A program made the position numbers and the translations under genes. A stretch of DNA of 64,000 nt from Paragonimus westermani (taxonomy: Eukaryota > Platyhelminthes > Trematoda > Plagiorchiida > Troglotrematidae): positions 302,116 through 366,115 of the forward strand of contig QNGE01000129.1 of the NCBI GenBank assembly GCA_008508345.1, written 5' to 3'. Below are positions 49,995 to 63,000 of this stretch, piece by piece. Numbering within the stretch: position 1 is the stretch's first letter; every line of letters starts with the position of its first letter. Below the pieces are notes generated by a model. It had not been told where the DNA came from and made no database searches. It saw nothing but the letters and a program-made list of their open reading frames with translations.

Positions 49995-52045
49995 TACTCA
50001 AGCCTGAACACGCGACGAATGCTGCATATGAGTTATTAGTGGACTGTCTAATACATCTCACATGGGACAGTTACTGCCAACCAGTTCCAGTCGATAACAC
50101 TGCGATTAGGATTTCTGTGTTACGTTAAGCTGTCCGACTGTGACGGACTTGCTGAACAACCTTTATACTACGGATGAGTGATCAGGAATTTCATTCATTT
50201 AAATTACGCACTGCTAGCAACTGACCGTCAGTTTGATTAGGAGCAGCTTATTCATGTTTCTTGTTGTAGGTCATCATGGTTCATTTTTTATTCCAACATC
50301 GGGTTATAAACTTCGTCTCATAGTCTCCTCAATTAGCTGTGGTTATAAGTGCATCATGGACTTTACACCTGATTTAAGAAAATCGACATATTTGAGGGTC
50401 CGGTTAAGTTCAGTGATAAACAATCAGGGTTACCCCTCGTCTTTTTGGGAGGAGCGGAGAGTGTTCTCGACTTCTGGCCGTCATAGACATTGCTGGGTAA
50501 ACAATGTTTCACATCATCGGTTTCTCTGCACGTTGACGATAGATTGTTAACGACACGGCGTTTAACAACTGACCGGTACATATCCCTAATTCAGCCATTC
50601 ATTCTTTTCAGCTGCTAGCCTGTGGAAGTTTTAGTTTTCTATATGAAGGTTAATAATGCTGACTCCGTATCTCTTACCAACTCCGGCCGGTTTGTTGACG
50701 TTTTCAAGTAGCACTGAGTTTTCAGCTCAACCCTTATCTCTCTGCTTATGACTTCCTAAGATGCGTCAGGTTCTGCTAACCACAATGTTTCCTATTTTGA
50801 CCCAATAACCTGATTATTGCTACCGTCCAACGACACGACCTCCTCTCCGGTTTCGTTTTGTTGTTGTGCTTTGCATCAAAATCAGCACGGTGAACGGGTG
50901 ATAATCACAGTGACTCCCATCTCTAGTGGCCATGCATTCACTTATTCGTTTTACAAATGTTTAAAGTGAGGACCATGAAGGAATATAAGTATATCCGACG
51001 TGGAATTCCTACTGGTCGAACCTGTGTTATCATCAGTCCGCTAGATAAGAGTTCAACCGCCTGTGGTTCGAGTGTCGATGGCACAGCGCTTTGCTTTCGA
51101 CTAGTTGTGAGTGTGCACGTGCTTCGACATATTTGCTACCCTCCCTATCTGTCCTTCTAAACAATTATGGATGAAGTCTACACATCCGATTCTGAGTGAA
51201 ATCTTGAGAGTTTCGTGGGATCTGAAGCAGAATCATTTGATGGCACCACTTCCGGTCAGCCGGAGCGATGAGGTAGAAAGCTGGAAAGTAGTGACTGCTG
51301 ATTTCGGCCACAAATTCTGTTCAATCTTCCATGCGCAGTTCTTTGATCGATGCCACGTTTCGCTTGGCTGGACCGCAACCGGTTGTACAACTATCATAGT
51401 TCAATCAAGTTCTTCGGAAACTATTTGTCAACCTTCAACACACAGTGTCCTGCATGTTACCGATTTTTTATGGATCATCTGATAAATGGGTTTGACGATT
51501 TACGCAAGCTTAATTCGGACTAGACTGAAATTCCGTTTCATCCAACTTCACATCTCACGTTTAGCTAGCTTGATCACACGTGTTTTTGTCTGAAGTTAGG
51601 AGATTGCTTAACCGAGTCGCCCAACAAACATACAGATGTTTAGGTTACTTTGACATTCGTCTACATCAAATGTGGCTACCGGTTACGAAGTCAAACTGGA
51701 CTCAAAACTTTACCTGAAAACCTGTTCCACAAGATGATGAACTAGCATCAAGCGTGTTACCAATCAGAAACTCACGATGACAGACAGCTAACAAGTTGAA
51801 ATTGTTACTGCCGTTCACCACTGTTAGAATAAGTAACGGAAGAAACGGCTACTTACGTTTTTTCCTTCCATCTACTTGCGCATGTAATCGCTTATCATGG
51901 ATCAATAGATGGGCACAACGCAGGTAGTTATGAATGCCCATGCGTTCTTTGGTTAACGAGAAAATTCATTGCTGAGTGTGCCGGGACTACCGTAAGTGGA
52001 GTCATTCACAGAAAACCAAACAAGTGTCACTTCATTCCCCTATAC
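49995..52045. other. no gene seen
   Basis: Plus-strand frames at 50233-50550, 50957-51160 and 51111-51482 (105, 67 and 123 codons) have no recognisable domain or good donor. No repeats are evident. Confidence 0.5.
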
Positions 52046-52509
52046 CTTAAAGATTATGTAAACACCGAAACAGTTAATAGTTTGGGTATTAGAGTCTCCA
52101 GCCAAACACAAAACACTTGCGGAATAAATCAACACGGACATGCTGAAGGCACCGAAGTGGAATGCTGGACATTGATCGGCTAAGACAATGATTATCAGCC
52201 ACTGTGGTGTACCGAGCGTCTGTAAACATTGTTTTGCAAAACTCGCCATTCTTTTAGATTTCAAGTTGTCCACCGCAAATGTGCTTTGTACGGAAGACAG
52301 ACGTATGTTGATTGCATGAGGTCCGGTCTTACAGGCCATAATCTTGAATGCAAAATCTACCACGATCCTGTCGCCGGTAGTTTGATGAACAGGTGAGATG
52401 ATGCACAGTGTTGTTGACAGTAAACTTGCTGCGTTTGCGAGGATTCTTACCAATAGCCTAAGGGCATGCATTTGGAGTTCATTGTCAGTCAGCTCGGTCC
52501 ATAACGCGA
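52046..52509 (-). CDS. longest open frame; candidate exon
   Basis: The 168-codon minus-strand frame (52040-52546) is the longest in the window. A strong acceptor (CGATCTGCTCATTGTATTCAG) at 52510 opens a stretch beginning ALWTELTDNELQMHALRLL. There is a good GTAAGAATCC donor after only 59 bases (exon 52451-52509, phase 1 to 0). A weaker AAG|GTATAG donor after 464 bases gives the long form. The long form includes VDFAFKIMACKTGPHAINIR and a hydrophobic C-terminal part with WLIIIVLADQ and FSMSVLIYSASVLCLA, which could be one membrane segment. The leading segment reads like a helical-repeat helix. No family is recognised. A frame of this length is borderline for chance, and the short form is a reasonable alternative. 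Confidence 0.3.
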
Positions 52510-52687
52510 CTGAATACAATGAGCAGATCGTAACCTTAAACATCATATCAGTTTACAGGATGTTTTATAAACGGTACAAAGTCTAGGGTGATTACCATTA
52601 TCTCTGTGCAATAGCGACTGATGCAGTCATTTATATCAAGTGACCACCAAACTACAAAGCGGACCTTATCAGTTATGTTTAGCGAGT

Positions 52688-52803
52688 TAAGCCGGTTCAT
52701 GAAAGTCGGATTACCTGTGCGCTTTCCTAGGCTTGCTGACTACAGATGATTACTGTTTTTGTCATACTCCCTGAGGATCCAGTACAGTTCATGAACCGGT
52801 TTA
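52688..52803. repeat. short inverted-repeat element, MITE-like
   Basis: Two 16-base arms (TAAGCCGGTTCATGAA and the complement of TAAACCGGTTCATGAA) match at 15 of 16 positions and enclose about 84 bases. The total length of 116 bases and near-perfect termini fit a miniature inverted-repeat element or a long hairpin. No target-site duplication is clear and no second copy was noticed. Confidence 0.5.
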
Positions 52804-53247
52804 GGTAAGAGTCACAGACCTGGCTCATTCAATCTTACGGTGGATCAATTCGACAACGAGACCATTCGTGTAGTGCAATCCAAATCACATATTACCGGAA
52901 ATCTACATCATTCTAGGTGTATATTCAACAAGCGACCGTTCCAAGTTTGGTTCCAAAGATCGGATTTCACTCTCTCACCTTAATGTGTATTATATCTCTG
53001 TTGAAAGAAGCCGGTAGGGTTGTTGTAATGACAATCGAACGTTAGGTATTCTGAGTATACATGAATCTTGGCACATAACAGCAGACCATAAAATGTGGAC
53101 GCCAAATAAGTCAGTCGACTCCGTTAATAAATTTCAACAGTAGAACGATTCTCATCACCTGGTCATCACGGTTCACATATTGTACGGATGTACTATTGGA
53201 TGTAAGAATAAGTCGAATACGTCAGAATTTGTCTAGAGCCCGTGAGA

Positions 53248-53412
53248 GATTCGCATCAAATTTAGCACGAATAAAGTCAAGCAGTTTGGGTATCAGGTTT
53301 AACATGTTATTGATAAATGGGCTGAGAGTAACACAACGTCACGAGCAATTTGTTGTACTTTACGTTCCAACCACCTCGGGTGGCCTCCCTCAGGAGTGTT
53401 AAAATCGGAATC
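53248..53412 (-). mobile_element. PLE-tail repeat, copy downstream of the endonuclease relic
   Basis: It aligns with 48703-48870 (same blocks: CGCATCAAAT, GTTTAACATGTTA, CAACCACCTCGGGTGG). It lies about 235 bases beyond the end of the GIY-YIG frame, on its 3' side and the same strand, where the 3' end of a PLE is expected. A 68-codon plus-strand frame over it runs opposite to the element and is probably accidental. Confidence 0.7.
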
Positions 53413-53646
53413 ACACTAACAAAAGAACTGAGTTCACGTGGGGTTTATCGTGGTTAAGTCAATCTACGCCGCATCTGAACTAATTGGTTTAATCCTTTGT
53501 TCATTAAGTGGGAGTGAGATAGATGTAGTTAAGGTGAGTATGTATCTGGTGTTTATTCATCCACGCCACACTGCGGACAGGGGTTTGCTATCATTGTGAT
53601 CAACATAAGCGTGCTCTGTGTAAATTGTGAGAGCCATATCACAGCA

Positions 53647-53898
53647 TCACTCCGCATGGGAAGGTAGACCCTTGTGAATCACTCGAGCTTGATCAAAACT
53701 TACGTTGCGATTTTCTGACGGTAAATGTAGTGCGATGGTTGATTCCTTCTGTAGATTCTGGAGTTGACAAGCGTCTTTAGGAAGAAGCCCCATGTGCCTC
53801 TTTTGTTCGGTAACACCTTGTCTGCTCGCCTGTCTAACGTATCTGGCACTGCATTCACTACAGCTGATTTCATAAGCGCATTCTCTCTGGTCGCCCAT
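53647..53898 (-). mobile_element. Penelope-like element, decayed GIY-YIG endonuclease end
   Basis: The 83-residue frame resembles the C-terminal GIY-YIG endonuclease domain of Penelope-like retroelements, which nicks target DNA to prime reverse transcription. Visible marks: YEISCSECSARYV (residues 9-21, a C-x2-C pair before the YIG-like strand), then QASR (23-26), the EQKRH region (31-35), and IALHLPSENRNVSFDQARVI with the His and Asn-rich late motif. The usual Gly after the YI/YV pair is Arg here (RYVRQ), so the motif is broken. A stop codon lies a few codons before the frame start. The related upstream sequence is in another frame (53700-53993), indicating a frameshift. No reverse transcriptase motif was found further upstream (to about 54600), so the copy is 5'-truncated or eroded. 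It is inactive. Confidence 0.75.
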
Positions 53899-54019
53899 AG
53901 AAACTGGGTATTAGAATGCACCACCAGTCTTTCTACGGTATATTCTAATTGCGGCACGGTTCGGATAGCGTGTTCAGAAAGATTGAAGCGCAATTTGCAT
54001 CAGACCAACGAATGAGACA

Positions 54020-57000
54020 CAATTGCAGAGCCAAGGTGAGTACCGTAGGAATGCGCTGTTCGCGCCTTCTTGTGGAGTGACGTTACAGTAAATATTACGA
54101 CTTAGACACCGGTTAGCACAAGAGCGACGACCAGACTTCTACAACAGAGGATGGAATAGATGATACCGGAAGCCTGATGACATGAGATGTGATCTGTTAT
54201 ATATAAAAGTCAGAAGGTAACACAAAAATATTTCATTTATCACGTCGCCAGCAGTAGTAACCTTGTGACCAGGTGTATCATTCGTTTTGGAGGTTGATTT
54301 TAATCCTCGGTGACTTCACTCAACGTGCGCTGTTTTTGTTTTGTTGCACTTCACAAGGTCACGACTAACTAGAGTGACTTTGGTAAGTTTTTGTGAATGC
54401 GCCTGTGAAACAAATTTCGTAGATCTATATATGTAGCAAGTGGACAACTGATGTATAGATCCGAACAGCTTGTTTCAGGAAGGGCTTTTCAAAAAGGGCC
54501 CTGTGGAATACGGATATTGAAGGTGTCACCGTTGCTGGGTGTCACAGCCGATCTCACGCTGCAACTTAACTCAAAGTAAAAGGTAAAGTATGAAGTGCGA
54601 CAGTCGCAAAAAATTCGACAGACAGAAAGTGGTTGCATGGTATCGTTATGGAAATAGTGAAAATGTTTGGCACTTTCAGCTCGTCTATACAGCCGTAGTG
54701 ATCGGTAGATTTTCAGAGCTCACTGAGCCGCGGAATATGTACTGCTTGCGTAGTTCTACTTCATAGCGTATGTGAATACTGAGAAGATCCATAAACATTT
54801 GTTGAGTACATGTGGCAGGTTTGACATTTAGAACAAATACTTACTGAAGCTGTTCCTGTCTACCGCTTCGTTGTGAAAAACAACCGAGATTTCAACTGAC
54901 CATTCTCTATCATATTGTAGTAGCTAACTAAGAAGCGAATGTTAACAAAACGAAGCAGTATGTACCTTTGAGTGGAAGACACGACTCACAAATTAGTGAC
55001 AAATTAATTAGCAGGAATTAAGCAAACAGCAGTGTAGCTAAGTTCGAAGTACGCGTGATCAACATACCTGTAAATATGCCAACCCGGTGAAGTTTTGCTG
55101 TTTTAGTGTGCCAAGCAGTCACCGAAATTTTGTCCGCCAGGATTGTGTTTACAGTAGTATTTGGTCTCATAGTCATCACATATCAAGCTACCGGTGTTTA
55201 AGTACCAAGTTTCAAAAGCCATTCAATATGAGGTTTCGTCCATACGCTCCGTCGGCTCCAGTGCTGATTAGAACACAGAAGTTCCATTACCACTTCATTA
55301 TCATAGAGTTTCCATGTTCAACGGCAAAAGGCACTGAACGAGTTAACAGAACTCCTTGAATGATGCCTATCTCGTTGTCAGTTTGTCCTTATCTCCAGAT
55401 TTTTACTTGCATGCTGTCACTTAACCAGGTAAGCCAACAAAAGAATATCGTTTTGGTGTTGCATCAGTTACCTACTTAAAGTAGTGGTATAATTATCCAT
55501 GAAAATATCACGTGGACACTCATGTCTTCCCTAAATCTAGAAGGTTATCGTCCAAAATCCGAGGTTTATGATATGCTCCACATCGCCCCAAGAAGTCTTT
55601 TGATCTCCATAAAAATTGCCAGTATCACATATCGGGTGTACGGTCTACTCAGTGATGCTTGTTGTGATCGCCAATGGGTCACATACAGTTTCTTCAATCA
55701 ATTAACCTTAATCCTGTTCCATCAAAGTTTCCTCCACAAACCTTGTGACGTCCTTTTGCTTTAGATAACCAGTAGAGTTCTTCAGCTGGCGATTATCAAG
55801 AGTCACCAGTCCTCAATACAAACATTCGTGTCGTACCACTCAGTTTGAAGATGAAAACCTAATCCTTTAAATCTAATTCTGAAAGTACGATTATTTCATT
55901 ATGATGAATAATTGCAGCACACAATCGAATTTGTGTTCATGACACATATTCCCAAGGAACATATGCCTATTCTAAAATGCTTAGCGTCAAAAGGGATGTG
56001 CCAAACGACTTAGTTTACTTTATATAAAACCGTATATTTTTCGGGAGTAAGCTTGCAAATTTACGAGGTGAATAAATGAGTACTTTTATTTCCGCTAATC
56101 CATTGTTTTTTAACAGAGGATTAGTCTTAGATGAAGCATTAGGTCCATCAATTTGCACACCTGACTGTAAACAGGACACACGTGAAGAGTACACGATACT
56201 TGATGTGTTAAAATCAACAAGCAACAGTTTGAAGTTGCATCTATTGGTTCATCGTTTGTTACATATCGTCAGTAGCCGGCTCAACTGATTTGGTGCTATG
56301 TGCTTTTTGCCAGAATGGTGACTAACATTTTATGCAATTTTTACGAACTAGTGGCCCTTGCTCAGTATTCCCCAAATAAATGAACATTGGAGTACAGAAT
56401 GAATTTAAAGTCCAGGTTTATCCTGTATGTAAGGTGGTAGTGAGGTGTGCATTATGCTCTCAAGTTTTGAATTGTTAAATCGTACCGGAGTATCTCGAGT
56501 AAAGACGCTGTTTCTTAGTTGAAGAAAAATTTACACAACGACACACAGGGGTACTTAAAATTTTCACGTCCATGAGTTTATGTTGTTTCAAGACTGTCCA
56601 CTGTAATGCGTTTAACGTTTCGTTCGCTTAGCGGGAAACTGTGATTTGGTTTCCACCTAAAAAATTTAGTTAAAATTAACCAGGAGCTGATCGCAACTTT
56701 CTGAGTTGAATGCAAAGCTTGTTAGCAGTGAGTAGTTTCATATCTAGTTAAAGGTTCACTAGTGATTAATAGACGCCTTAAAATTAGCAGATAGTTTGCA
56801 GTTGTGTGACAGTTAAGACACGTCCAACATGAATCACTAAAGCTACATCGATTGGAATTGTATCCTGAAGTTATGAGAACCCCATGAATACTCAGTTGAT
56901 GGTACCTCGACATTTTGCGTAAAGCTGTCCTTTACTTTTCCCATTTGTTCATTAACAAAACCTGTAATCGAAAGTGCCCCAGGATACACACCAGTTAGCT

Positions 57001-60000
57001 AGTTATCGTGGTGCAGTTTACTAACTTTTGTGTGATACCTCAGGCAGAACATATTCTCAAATTTGTTTTAGAAAATGTAAGGATGTTTCCCTCCCACTAT
57101 CTAAGAGCCATCTACCAAGTGACTTTGATCGGGGTTAGCTAAATTTACACAGAAACAGAGGTCACTTACTACCCTGTAGCCAGGTAATTTAGAAATGCAC
57201 CATTCTTACTCCTAATTTGTAAAAAGGGTAACTGTGTGCATTTCCCTTGAAATAACTTTGAACGTCCGACGTTTCGCTTGAACAGAGTGAAGTACATCAG
57301 CTCCTTTTTAAGTGATCTCACAGTTTTAAAAGTTAGCATGTTCATGCACAGGCTATATTGCTGTGCCAGTGCTTCTCTTATCAATTTTGTTGAAGGAATC
57401 AAGCTTATTATCGGTATTTAGCCGACTTTTCTACAGGTGGTAACATGCATGGCTAGTGTTAAACCGGAATTATTTTTTACGAGAGTAGAAGGAAGAAAAA
57501 TATTGCGTGAAAGTATTATTTTGAAATAAAACCTCATCGCCGAGAAGATGGGCCACGAGGCATATTTTTAACGGAGTATGATAATAAAGTGAGAATGCAA
57601 TGAATTGAACAAAAGAATACACAGGTGCAAATATACTAGATCCACAAAAAGCCGTGGTCTGCCAACAACAGACCCTGAAAGTGTATCGTTGCTTCGTCGG
57701 AAGAACAGAAATCTGGATCAACTTGGCACATTATAAATTTAACTAATGAGTTGCCACTGGTTGTCTTTATCTAAGGTGATGTAAAATATCAATCGATTGT
57801 CTTCTCAGCCATCTTACAGACAGATAACCGCAGTCTAGTTACCCGTTCCTTTGAACATTATAATCTGAATCAACACCTCAACAAAATCATGTAAATTGTC
57901 AATGACAACTTATTCAGTTACGTATACGAAACCACCATACACACGTATCAAACAAGTAACACCAAATATGCAAATTATGGCCTGAATTCTAAAACAAAGC
58001 AGCAACGGTACATATATATACAGGATGAGATTCGGTTAGATTAGGCTGCCTCAATTCTGTAAAATAAGCAATCCTTGAAAGCTGTGCTAACTAATCTGTA
58101 AACTATAATAAACGAGAAATATGGGGTTAGATGATTTGTCTGTACCGTCATAATGAACCGTAAAACAATATTGCTTGTAGCTTTGGAACTGAAAGTGTTG
58201 CCTGTTCTTAATCCTTAAACTAGATCGATGTGAGATCCAGGTTATGTTCTCAGTACAGGAATGCTAGAATGGGTGTGAAGCAAAAGTTGTAAGCCTTCGG
58301 CTGTGGTTTTTGTCACCATAGATTTCTGCATATAGTAAAGATTAAGCGACTGTGTGTTGCCTATACGCAGTGTCTAAGTAGTACCTGAGTTAAATTTAAG
58401 AAGGTATCCTATATTCTCACTTTAAACGTATAATGTTCGAAGTTCAGTTGTTAATCTCGGGTTAGATGTGCAAAACTAGTTAGTTCTAACAGGAACGAAG
58501 CGAATGATTTTGGCGCCGGTAGGAATGGATTAGAGCAGAATCATCCGACCATTGCTGTAATTAATGTTGCAATTGCCAACGACTTTATTCTTCCGATTGT
58601 TCCTATGACTTACATTTTCTAAACGTTGGCTTCACCGGGGACATTTTGGGTCGAACTAATGATAGACAGATTATTCTTGCTTGAAGTTGATCTATCGAGC
58701 TGTTTTAGGCAACTTTTAAACCGGTTACTGATAAATGTCCCCATTAGTCAATTCCTTTTTTTATAGTCTATTGGCTCGGAGATTTTTATATCAGCTCGCC
58801 GAATCCTTATTTGGAACACATAAAAGTGTTCATTTGAGATCATTCAAAATATGTGGACATTGTTCGACCTTTTGATTTGACATCATGAACCCTTATGTAT
58901 TCTGATTTTGCGTTTTATGTAAAACATCTGAGACCCGTGTATGTAATAAAACATGACTCTAATGTTTGCGGGATGTTGCATTTTTGAGTTATAAACATTG
59001 TCAAAATTTTTGTAAAATGGTAGAACAAAATCTTCGCTATAATCCAGGAGACTGTTTCGTAAACTAGCGCTTAGTCAATTTTTTTTTATATTTCCTCATC
59101 TTTTACTGAAACATCTACGTACATGCGACACTTTTGCAAACTACGCTTTTTTCACGCTCCTCCCATTTTGTGTAAACTCACTTCGTCCCACAACAAATTC
59201 ATCCGATAGAATTGTTAACTCCAGCTTCATTGCTTTGAGCGAGCAGTGTGCACAATTAACGATTTGCGTGATTAACCCAAACTATCAGCTTTCTCATTGT
59301 GGTGTATATTCTTCGACGTGTTAGGTGCATTTCAAAAGCAAAATTCTATTGAAAGAAGTTTTGTATTTTGACACACAGTCAGCTTGACTTGTCGATACAC
59401 CTACCAATCGAGTTGGACCGGTCTGTCCGACATGTGACACATTTAATATATCCAGCGAGTAGAAACCGTCATTTCTATTAACAACGCGTGTAATTTCATT
59501 GCACTGAAGACTGTTGTAATTGCGCCTTATTTTATATTCCCAGACCTTTGGTTATTGATACGCAATTCCTCCAGATCACTTCATAAATGATCACAAACGC
59601 TTAGGTTGTCGATAATGGACTGATTTTAAAATACTTTTGCGATCAAAACGTGATAAGCCTTGATACTTGTTTTCTGATTACGGTTCCATTCGTCCGATGT
59701 GAATTGTGGACCCATATTACTGAGATCTTTTCGGTTTCTTCTATCAAATATATAACATTGTGAACACAGACTTTTCGTTTCACAAACATTTTCTGGGTGC
59801 TCTCCTTAACATAACATCTTATTTATGTGCGAAACGCCATCAATAAGCCTCAATGCAGACAACCAGGAACAAAACGTGGTTTAGTAACTTGGGTACAATT
59901 CACTGTTTTGAAGTAGAGAAGCCTACTCGTGTCATGTGACACTAACTGGCGGTCTTCATTATGTGGGGATATCGAGCAGCAGACTGAGATCAAACGGTGC

Positions 60001-63000
60001 ACTGCCTTTGGGGAATTCTCTGCAAAACTCGCGAACTTCAAAGGGCGCATTCTATTTCGCGGTAAAATACTCGACATAAAACAGATCACATGCGTTACTG
60101 AATTGAACAAGCTCTAATAAAGAGACATCAGATTTAATGTGGCTCAAGATGTCATGGTGAATTTACGAATGAATAAGTTAAATTTTATCAGCCAACATAC
60201 AGATAACTGCATTTTCCGACGTTTGACATGATTTAGTTAATTACTTAGCTCATTGACACACTCTGTTAATTAATGCTTCTTGTTTGCAGTCAGCTGCTAA
60301 TGTTCGGTTCAAGCTATATCTCGGATGTATCATGCCAACGCCTGATTATTGGGTCATGCCGAGTCTGTTCAGCAGTCGGTTGGTGGTGTTGTTTGATCAT
60401 TATAACCGTGATGGTGGGACTTTTCCAACAAGGATTGGAATACTTCCAGTCTATTTTTCGTAAAATTATACTTCGTGTAAGACAATTGCATGTAGACGGT
60501 TAATTCCAAAATTTGTCACGCAGTCGTAATACTAACACACGCTGCAACTAGTGCAGTCAGTGAGATTTATATTACAAGGAAGACCGTCTTGGCTAACGTT
60601 ACTTTGATAATTCAGTACCTACTAGTCATCATTCTGGTTGGAGAAATCGGAGGACAACTCATCATCGGACTGCTGTGTACAACTGAAGCTCAACCACATA
60701 AAACATGGTTTTTAACACAGTTTTGTTTGTTGTTTGTAGGTTGATGTTGCAGTGCGTTAGTTTGACGGAAATCTCAGCAGGGATATATGCGTTCTCGCTA
60801 AATTTCCTACCAATCTGTATGTTTGGTCATGAAAACAGTCGAGATCTACTGCACATTCGGGGATGCATGTTTGCTTGCGGCAAACGAACGAAATGTCTTT
60901 TGACTTATTCTGCTTGAAAAACACATATCTAACTAATAACGTTTTAAGGAAAATACTGACAGTTGAAAGAGGTCAACTGCATTTTCAGGGCTTATATTGG
61001 ATCCCGCTAGATTGTGGTTGATCGGCCGATTAAACAGACACATTGATTTGAACCATTTTGTCTGCATTGTCCCAACAGGACAAACATTGAAACAAGAGAT
61101 ACAACCATTAACTTCTGACTGGAGCTGAAGTTAATAGAAAACGTTTCACAACTAAACAGAACTTTTAAAACCTTAATATGCACCGTAGATAAACACAGTC
61201 GTGGATCAGATCACTTCTAGAAGTTGAGACATTCATGAGTTTCAGTATTTGGTTCATTTCTGCCATGATCAAATTGCTGTATTCTCAAAGAAGTACCATA
61301 AGCTAGAACAAATTAATTGCCGTGTCTTAGTCGTTGATGCATCCATGACAAGAAAACAGCCGGCACGTCCTTGACGCAACCAAAAGCAATTTGGCATTTG
61401 GTGAATTAGAGGTAACTTTAGCGTCTTCGGGTGAAACGAATTCATGTACCGTGAAAAACTGCCGAGAAGAACCACCATGTAGCTTTTGTGCTAATTCCGA
61501 TAGTTTGACTCTCACATGTGGGTGGCAGAACGATACCATATTACATTTTGAATGACTCGTGGTATGTTCTAAACTAAACGTTAAGCATCCCGGTTTAGGT
61601 AACACAACTACCCAAGCAGCAAAGTGCTGCTCACGTTCACACTACACACAGATTGGGTGAGCTACAACATCAAACGACACGTGAACGGACGTAGAAAGAC
61701 TACCTCACCAACAGCGTCTAATCGTACAGCGCTGTACAATGATAAAAGTGCGCGGATCACGGAGGTGAAGCTATGGTGTGATTCACTTACAGTGACCAAA
61801 TACTTCTGGATTCCGCAAACATGGTTCTTGCTATTGACCTCAGTGTACATAGGAGTGACAGCGTCACCATGAACTGATGCCTCTGATGAGAAGCTTCACT
61901 GATTACAGCAACAAAGTGCACTGTTTGTCTCGGTTCCCTTGCATTGAGAGCAAATAACTGATTTTGAAAAACCGTAGATACAAGTTTTCCATGCAACCGC
62001 ATATAAGTCATTTGTGATCGGGGCGTGCGTGTTATTTTGTCAAATTGAAGTCTGTGGCCTGAACGAACGATCCCATTACCCCTGAGATAAAGTCGATGGC
62101 ACTTTCAAAGCGAAATTGATTTTACTAAATTTTCCGGGTTTGCACAGTGCCTCCCGACTTTCCAACCTTTTCATCACAAGACGTAAAGCCTGAGGAATAA
62201 ACCAACAGTGGTACCTACGAAGCACTGAAAACCTGTTCAAACGAAAATATCGTCATCAACACCGCAACTGACCACAGAATATGATTAGAACCGTTGCGCA
62301 GTTGGGATATCAAATTCCACCTTCCCATCAAAGGTCTGTCCATACATATAGATCATTCATCAACTACTAAACGCGACTGATTTGTTCGATGGTCAGATAA
62401 GTGCAACTATCTACAAGGAGCATCTCCTGGATTACTTCGTCACTAATTCCGGTTATTACAGTCGGAACAGTGGAATCTAACCCATTTTCATTAAGGTGGT
62501 ATGTTCAATATTACGTGAGCATTAGTCAACTGCGCTTTGAACAATTACTTCTATATTGCTTGGTGTACCCATCAAGTCTGACTTAAACTCCACTTTTTGT
62601 GAAAACAGAATGGGCAGTCTAAACCACTCAGTCACAGTCTCTGAGAAAGTTGACAGAGCAAGAACAATGTTACAGAATCTGTGAGCTATTTTTACCCACT
62701 TACTCCACAGTATGTTGCGATGGATCGACAAATAAACGGAAACTGTTGCTCGGGATTTTGTAGATCATCCTCAACGAAATTGTATCGTTGAAAATGCAAG
62801 CAACCTTGCTGAAGGCTATAGATATGTACACTGTTAGCTTGCTTATTTGAAGTTATTCACTTGTCACTTTAATTGGGAGAATTAAACGGATTCCATCCTT
62901 CAGTAGAAACGGGTTATGTCCCATCATTAGTTAGAAACGTTTTTCTGCAATTTACTTAGCGTGACCTCAAATCCTTAAGTAACCAGAAACAGCTAGAAAC

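Noticed and set aside
51040..51100. GGTTCGAGTG string with weak similarity to the second SINE type
   Set aside because: Only the B-box core matches; the body does not align.
61269..61605. Two minus-strand frames with protein-like composition
   Set aside because: They are in different frames, no donor or acceptor pair bounds them well, and no domain is recognised.
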